In this document: in pieces, positions 59,767 through 64,000 of the stretch
Layout: each line of letters opens with the position of its first letter
Numbering within the stretch: position 1 is the stretch's first letter
Translations under genes and position numbers: made by a program
Assembly (NCBI GenBank): GCA_900472395.1
Contig: UCHV01000016.1
Span: 1 to 64,000 of the forward strand
From: Hyphomicrobiales bacterium
Lineage (GTDB): Bacteria > Pseudomonadota > Alphaproteobacteria > Rhizobiales > Rhizobiaceae
DNA: 64,000 bases
Direction: 5' to 3'
Notes under the pieces: generated by a model
What the model was told of the DNA's origin: nothing
Seen by the model: only the letters and a program-made list of their open reading frames with translations
The model's database searches: none

Positions 59767-60651
59767 ATGAGCGATTACGGCTGCCACGCCATGTCCGAAC
59801 GGCTTTTGCGTGTTGTCATGCGCCGGCCGGGAAAAAGCCTTCTCGCTGCTGATGCGTCAAAGTGGCACTATGGCCCGACATTCGATGCGTCCAAGGCCAT
59901 GAAACAGCACGAGGCATTCACGGCGCTTGTGGAAAAATCCGGCGCCGAAGTTCTGTGGATCGAGGATGACGGCGACGATCTGGCCGATGCCATGTTCACC
60001 CACGATCCGTCGCTGATGACCGACAAGGGTGCCGTGATCCTGCGCATGGGCAAGCCGCTGCGATCAGCAGAACCGGACCTACACGAAAAGACCTATCGCG
60101 ATGCCGGCATCCCGATCCTCGGCCGCATCGAAGCGCCGGGCACGGTGGAAGGCGGCGATTGCATCTGGGTCGATCACGAAACGCTGGCGATCGGCCGCGG
60201 CGTGCGCTCCAACCAGGCCGGCATCGAGCAGATGCAGAAGATTCTGGCGCCGCTCGGCGTCACCGTTCTCGGTTTCGACCTGCCGCTCTGGCTGGGCGAG
60301 GAAGCCTGCCTGCACCTGATGTCGGTCATGAGCCCGCTCGCTCCGAAACTGGCCCTCGTGCATGCGCCGCTGATGCCGGCCACGTTCTACATGCTGTTGC
60401 GTGACCGCGGTTACACGCTCATCCATGCACCGGAAGCGGATTTCGCAAACAGCAACGGCCTTAACCTCAACGTTTTGCCGGTCGCGCCGAACCATGTCAT
60501 CATGGTCAGCGGTTTCCTCGCCACCAAGGCGGCAATGGAAGCACATGGTTGCACTGTCGAGACCTTTGAGGCAGATGCTTTGTGCATTGCCTGCGAAGGC
60601 GGGCCGACATGCCTGACCCGCCCCATATTGAGGGAGAAAACTCCCGCTTAA
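59767..60651 (+). CDS. Guanidino-group hydrolase (dimethylarginine dimethylaminohydrolase / arginine deiminase superfamily)
   Basis: A 294-residue member of the amidinotransferase-fold superfamily. Conserved points are MFTHDPSLMTDKGAVILRMG, the acidic TVEGGDC motif, a His in CLHLMSVMSPL and the C-terminal nucleophile Cys in GGPTCLTRPI. Such enzymes hydrolyse arginine or N-methylated arginines to citrulline plus (methyl)amine. Which guanidine is used cannot be told. TAGGGG lies 7-8 bases before the ATG. It is the first gene of a three-gene operon with a BetI-like regulator and an AruH-like aminotransferase, divergent from a basic amino acid importer. Confidence 0.85.
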   Translation: MSDYGCHAMSERLLRVVMRRPGKSLLAADASKWHYGPTFDASKAMKQHEAFTALVEKSGAEVLWIEDDGDDLADAMFTHDPSLMTDKGAVILRMGKPLRSAEPDLHEKTYRDAGIPILGRIEAPGTVEGGDCIWVDHETLAIGRGVRSNQAGIEQMQKILAPLGVTVLGFDLPLWLGEEACLHLMSVMSPLAPKLALVHAPLMPATFYMLLRDRGYTLIHAPEADFANSNGLNLNVLPVAPNHVIMVSGFLATKAAMEAHGCTVETFEADALCIACEGGPTCLTRPILREKTPA

Positions 60652-60660
60652 GGAGACCCA

Positions 60661-61350
60661 TTGAGCCGACGGACCTTTCACCGGGCAAGCGAAGCAGAGC
60701 GGCGTGAAGATCTCATCGCCGCGACGCTCGATTGTATCGCCGAATTCGGCATACAGGGCGCGACCGTTCGACAGATCGCCACCCGCGCCGGTGTCACCGG
60801 CGGCCTCATCCGGCATTATTTCGAGAGCAAGGACCAGATGATGCAGGCCGCCTATCGCGAGATGATGGCGTCGATGACATCCGGCTCCATCGAAGCGGCG
60901 AACAGTGCCGGCACGGCAAAACAGCGGCTCGGGCGTTTTATCGATGCCAACCATTCCGCGACGGTGACCGACCCGCGCATGCTGTCCTTGTGGGCGGCGT
61001 TTATCGGCCACATCCCGCACGACCCGGTGTTTGCAGCCATTCACCGCGAACATTACACGGCCATTCTGAGCGCGCTCGAAAATCTGCTGCGCGATTTCTT
61101 CGCCGAAAACGACCGGCCGGAGGAAATCCCACGCTGCCGGCACCACACCGTTGCCATCACCGGATTGCTTGACGGCCTGTGGCTCGAGGCGACCCTGGCA
61201 AACGACCTGTTTGCCGATGGAGAATTGTCCACCCTCGCCTTCCGCTCCGTCGAAGCGCTGCTTGGCTTGAAATCCGGCGACCTTTCAGTGCAGACAGACG
61301 CCGCGTCCGCCACGATACCCGGCGCCGCCCCAATTGTGAAAGATATCTGA
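60661..61350 (+). CDS. TetR-family regulator, BetI-like
   Basis: A 229-residue repressor. The helix-turn-helix covers about residues 15-60 (REDLIAATLDCIAEFGIQGA, then IATRAGVTGGLIRHYFESKD), with the BetI-type C-terminal domain (LSLWAAFIGHIPHDPVFAAI, ITGLLDGLWLEATL). It starts with TTG, supported by a perfect AAGGAG 5 bases upstream. It lies 9 bases after the hydrolase gene and overlaps the aminotransferase start by one base. It probably controls both this operon and the divergent importer in response to the guanidino substrate. Confidence 0.87.
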   Translation: MSRRTFHRASEAERREDLIAATLDCIAEFGIQGATVRQIATRAGVTGGLIRHYFESKDQMMQAAYREMMASMTSGSIEAANSAGTAKQRLGRFIDANHSATVTDPRMLSLWAAFIGHIPHDPVFAAIHREHYTAILSALENLLRDFFAENDRPEEIPRCRHHTVAITGLLDGLWLEATLANDLFADGELSTLAFRSVEALLGLKSGDLSVQTDAASATIPGAAPIVKDI

Positions 61351-62534
61351 TGCGTTACGCTTCCATTACCGACCGCCTCGCTCATCTCGGCTCGGGTCGC
61401 TGGGCTCTCCACACCAATGCGCGGCGCATGAAGGCATCAGGCGAAGACGTGATCGAACTGACGATCGGCGAACCCGACATCGCGCCTGATACTGCACTTC
61501 TGGATGAGGCCTCACGCGCCATGTATGCGGGCCGTACCCGTTATTCCAACGGCCGTGGCGAACCGGCCGTGCTGAAGGCGCTGGTCGAGAAATATTCGAA
61601 ACGTCGCGCCGGCATCACCGAGCGCAACTTCCTGTGTTTCCCCGGCACCCAGACGGCCCTTTACGGCGTCATGACCGGCCTCGTGGAACGTGGTGACGGC
61701 GTACTGGTCGGCGATCCGCTTTATGCGACCTATGAGGGCGTGATTGCCTCCACCGGCGCCCACATGATCCCGGTGCCGCTGCGCCCGGAGAAGAAATTCC
61801 ACCTGCAGGCAGCCGATCTGGAACGTGCGATCACCCCGGAAGCGCGCGTGCTTTTGCTCAACACACCGCACAACCCGACCGGCGCCGTGCTGACCGCCGC
61901 CGAAATTGCCGCCATCGGCGAAGTCTGCCGCAAGCACGACCTCTGGATCGTTTCGGACGAAGTTTATGAGGAACTGATCTTCGACGGCGTGAAATTCGCC
62001 TCGCCCTTCGATATCCCGGAACTTGCCGACCGCACCATCGCCGTCTCGTCCATCTCCAAGTCACACGCCGCACCGGGCTTTCGCAGCGGCTGGGCAGCCG
62101 GCCCGGAAGAATTTTGCGAAAAGGTTCTGCCGGTTTCCGAAACCATGCTTTTTGGCGTGCAGCCTTTCATTTCCGACATGACTGCCCTGGCGCTCTCGAA
62201 ACGTTTTGAAACGGCGGGTGTCATGCGCGAAAACTATGCGCGCCGCGCCGAGATCGTCGCAAAGAGTTTTGCAGGCAGCAATCTGATCAAGCCGATGCTG
62301 CCGGAAGGCGGCATGTTCATCCTGCTGGACGTGACCGCAACTGGCCTCGGCGGCGAGGAATTCGCGTGGGAATTGTTGCGCGAGGAGAAGGTGGCAGTGA
62401 TGCCTGGCACGTCCTTCGGTGATCAGGCCGCGGGTTTTGTTCGCATCTCGCTGACCGTTCCGGAAGATGTGCTGGCAACCGCGATGGAACGTGTTGCGGC
62501 ACTGGCGGGCCGCCTGGCTGCGAAGAAGGCTTGA
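61350..62534 (+). CDS. PLP-dependent aminotransferase, AruH (arginine:pyruvate transaminase)-like
   Basis: A 394-residue class I/II aminotransferase. Visible are the opening RYASITDRLAHLGSGRWALH, substrate-binding IGEPDIAPD, NTPHNPTGAVL (Asn), VSDEVYEELIFDG (Asp, Tyr), the PLP-Lys in SSISKSHAAPGFRSGW and the terminal Arg in FVRISLTVPEDVL. Its opening and overall layout recall AruH, the arginine:pyruvate transaminase of the arginine transaminase pathway; aspartate aminotransferase-like activity is the alternative. It is the last gene of the operon. Confidence 0.87.
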   Translation: MRYASITDRLAHLGSGRWALHTNARRMKASGEDVIELTIGEPDIAPDTALLDEASRAMYAGRTRYSNGRGEPAVLKALVEKYSKRRAGITERNFLCFPGTQTALYGVMTGLVERGDGVLVGDPLYATYEGVIASTGAHMIPVPLRPEKKFHLQAADLERAITPEARVLLLNTPHNPTGAVLTAAEIAAIGEVCRKHDLWIVSDEVYEELIFDGVKFASPFDIPELADRTIAVSSISKSHAAPGFRSGWAAGPEEFCEKVLPVSETMLFGVQPFISDMTALALSKRFETAGVMRENYARRAEIVAKSFAGSNLIKPMLPEGGMFILLDVTATGLGGEEFAWELLREEKVAVMPGTSFGDQAAGFVRISLTVPEDVLATAMERVAALAGRLAAKKA

Positions 62535-62710
62535 GGCCGAGCATCTCGACAAATTCAAGGGGTGGCGGGATAGCCCCCACCTCCGTCTGGCCTGTGCTCG
62601 TCACAGAAATCCAGCCAGCCCAAGTCCTTGGGCTGAAAGGACACTTTTGTCACGCAGACGCGCGATTGCCGGATCAGGGTTAACCCGAGGACGGATGGCG
62701 GAGTTGGGCC

Positions 62711-63001
62711 CTACTCCGCCTCATGGCTCCGGCGTCGCGCCTCGCGTTCAGCCGGATCATCGTCCATGTCGACCTCGTAGGGCGTGACGTAACCGCCGGA
62801 ATCTCCGGCATCGACAATATGGCTGACATAGCCCGGCGGCCTGTCGCCCTCGAATTCCTTCTTGGCGCGACGCAGATCGGCTGTTGCCGGATGGGAAGCA
62901 TGGTGCGGCTCCTCACCCGTGCCGCAACTGCGGGCGATATTGGGCTGGCTGCTGCCGAATTTTCGCGCTTCATGATTGCCGTTGTCACGACGGTCCTGCA
63001 T
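62711..63001 (-). CDS. Small hydrophilic protein, unknown
   Basis: A 96-residue, highly charged, probably disordered protein (HEARKFGSSQPNIARSCGTG; YVSHIVDAGDSGGYVTPYEV; DDDPAEREARRRSHEAE). No family is recognised. The ribosome site is excellent (GGCAGGAGG, 7 bases before ATG). A stress-type promoter motif precedes it, so it probably belongs to the stress regulon seen elsewhere in the window. Confidence 0.7.
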   Translation of the reverse strand: MQDRRDNGNHEARKFGSSQPNIARSCGTGEEPHHASHPATADLRRAKKEFEGDRPPGYVSHIVDAGDSGGYVTPYEVDMDDDPAEREARRRSHEAE

Positions 63002-63031
63002 GACGGATCCTCCTGCCGTTTGCAGCAGGAT

Positions 63032-63056
63032 AACACCATCTCGAATTCCCGGTTCC
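63032..63056 (-). promoter_or_regulatory. EcfG-type promoter of the 96-residue protein gene
   Basis: On the minus strand, GGAAC at 63056-63052, 16 bases, TGTT at 63035-63032, 30 bases before the start codon. It lies immediately after the livF stop codon. Confidence 0.55.
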
Positions 63057-63064
63057 GAAAAAGA

Positions 63065-63748
63065 TCAAATACCGAGATAACGATCCTGTAGATCAGATGT
63101 CAGGGCTTCCGGCTGACCGGCCCAGACGCTGCGGCCGTTTTCGATAATGACGCAGCGATCCGCCACCGGCAGCAGTTCCGACAGCGTCTTGTCGACCACC
63201 AGGATCGACAGGCCATCCCCTTTGAGCGCGCGGATCGCCCGCCAGATATCCTGACGGATGACCGGCGCCAGCCCCTCCGTTGCCTCGTCCAATATCAACA
63301 GGCGGGGATTGGTCATCAATGCCCGGCCGATCGCCAGCATCTGCTGTTCGCCGCCCGAGAGCGATTTCGCCATCTGCGCATGCCGTTCCTCAAGCCGCGG
63401 AAACAGCGCGTTGACACGATCAAGCGTCCAGGCACCAGGCCGCGCCGCCGCCACGAGGTTTTCGTGCACGGTGAGGTTCGGGAAACACCGCCGCCCTTCC
63501 GGCACAAGCCCGATGCCGAGCCGCGCCACCTTATGCGGCGGCATTTTTTCGGTCGGGCGACCGCCAAAGGCGATGCGACCGGATTTCGGCGGCATGAGGT
63601 TGCAGATGGACTTGATCGTCGTCGATTTGCCCATGCCGTTGCGGCCCATCAGCGCCACGACCTCACCCTCGGCAACGGTCAGATCGACACCGAACAGCGC
63701 CTGACTGCTGCCATAGGAGGCGGTGATATCCTGAACGTCCAAGAGCAT
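63065..63748 (-). CDS. livF: Branched-chain amino acid ABC importer ATP-binding protein LivF
   Basis: A 227-residue ATPase of the HAAT (branched-chain amino acid, urea or amide) importer family. Walker A is GRNGMGKST, signature LSGGEQQMLAIGRALMTNPR, Walker B LLILDEATEGLAPVI, and the C-terminus ends DRYLGI. The length is normal. It overlaps the end of livG by a single base. The ligand class beyond the family cannot be fixed without the binding protein, which lies outside. Confidence 0.9.
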   Translation of the reverse strand: MLLDVQDITASYGSSQALFGVDLTVAEGEVVALMGRNGMGKSTTIKSICNLMPPKSGRIAFGGRPTEKMPPHKVARLGIGLVPEGRRCFPNLTVHENLVAAARPGAWTLDRVNALFPRLEERHAQMAKSLSGGEQQMLAIGRALMTNPRLLILDEATEGLAPVIRQDIWRAIRALKGDGLSILVVDKTLSELLPVADRCVIIENGRSVWAGQPEALTSDLQDRYLGI

Positions 63749-64000
63749 CAGGCGTGATCTCCGAGATAGGCGGTTCGCACGGCCGGATCACGACGGATCT
63801 CATCCACCGTGCCGGTGGCAATGACGCGGCCATAGACCAGAACCGAAATGCGATCGGCGAGCGCAAAAACCGCGTCCATGTCGTGCTCGACCAGCAGGAT
63901 CGGCGCTTGATGGCGCAGACCGTCGAGAAACCCGGTCAGCCGCTTCGAACCTTCCGGCCCCATGCCGGCCATCGGCTCATCGAGCAGGAACGCCTTCGAC
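63748..64000 (-). CDS. livG: Branched-chain amino acid ABC importer ATP-binding protein LivG, N-terminus outside window
   Basis: The last 83 residues of a LivG-type ATPase: Walker B (FLLDEPMAGMGPEGSKRL), the switch His in LLVEHDMDAVFALADR, and the LivG tail VYGRVIATGTVDEIRRDPAV and YLGDHA. The gene continues beyond base 64000. It forms an operon with livF. Confidence 0.9.
   Translation of the reverse strand, partial: SKAFLLDEPMAGMGPEGSKRLTGFLDGLRHQAPILLVEHDMDAVFALADRISVLVYGRVIATGTVDEIRRDPAVRTAYLGDHA

Overview
The window looks like a GC-rich alphaproteobacterial replicon of the Rhizobiaceae (Agrobacterium/Rhizobium type). The basis is its gene content (many ABC importers, an HWE kinase, an EcfG-like sigma factor with a NepR-like partner, glgA/glgX), palindromic intergenic repeats resembling rhizobial RIME elements, and repeated GGAAC-N16/17-CGTT promoters of the alphaproteobacterial general stress response. 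No rRNA, tRNA, insertion sequence, prophage or CRISPR array was seen. Species and replicon cannot be fixed from the sequence alone.

Layout. 0-5 kb: a chemoreceptor cut by the window edge, an aldehyde dehydrogenase, an AlkC-type DNA glycosylase and a ParDE toxin-antitoxin pair. 5.4-9.3 kb: sulfate importer sbp-cysT-cysW-cysA. 9.5-14.5 kb: TetR-adaptor-RND efflux operon with a 36-bp palindromic operator. 14.6-20 kb: hybrid sensor kinase, BON protein, membrane glucose dehydrogenase, glutathione transferase. 19.9-30.6 kb: a stress-linked stretch with an EcfG-like sigma factor, sodC, a NepR-like protein, ferritin-like DUF892, small proteins, glycogen genes glgA and glgX, a PfpI-family protein and topoisomerase IB. 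30.6-38.4 kb: HWE kinase, then a sugar ABC operon with a divergent LacI regulator. 38.5-45.5 kb: tripartite tricarboxylate transporter tctCBA with a DctB/DctD-like two-component system. 45.7-51.3 kb: membrane protein plus flavin disulfide reductase, asparagine synthase-like amidotransferase, and a polysaccharide chain-length protein. 51.7-56.2 kb: second stress-promoter cluster, including a phospholipase D / YbhN-like / endonuclease-phosphatase trio. 56.3-62.5 kb: basic amino acid importer next to a guanidino hydrolase, a BetI-like regulator and an AruH-like aminotransferase. 62.7-64 kb: a small stress gene and the ends of livF/livG.

Three themes tie the window together. (1) Candidate EcfG promoters sit in front of at least a dozen genes here, including the sigma factor's own, which suggests a dispersed general-stress regulon. 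In one place two such promoters interlock on opposite strands. (2) In all four importers whose binding-protein gene precedes membrane-subunit genes, a strong palindrome lies immediately after the binding-protein gene, which could give the excess of binding protein these systems need. (3) The 56-62.5 kb region looks like a complete uptake and breakdown route for arginine or a modified arginine.
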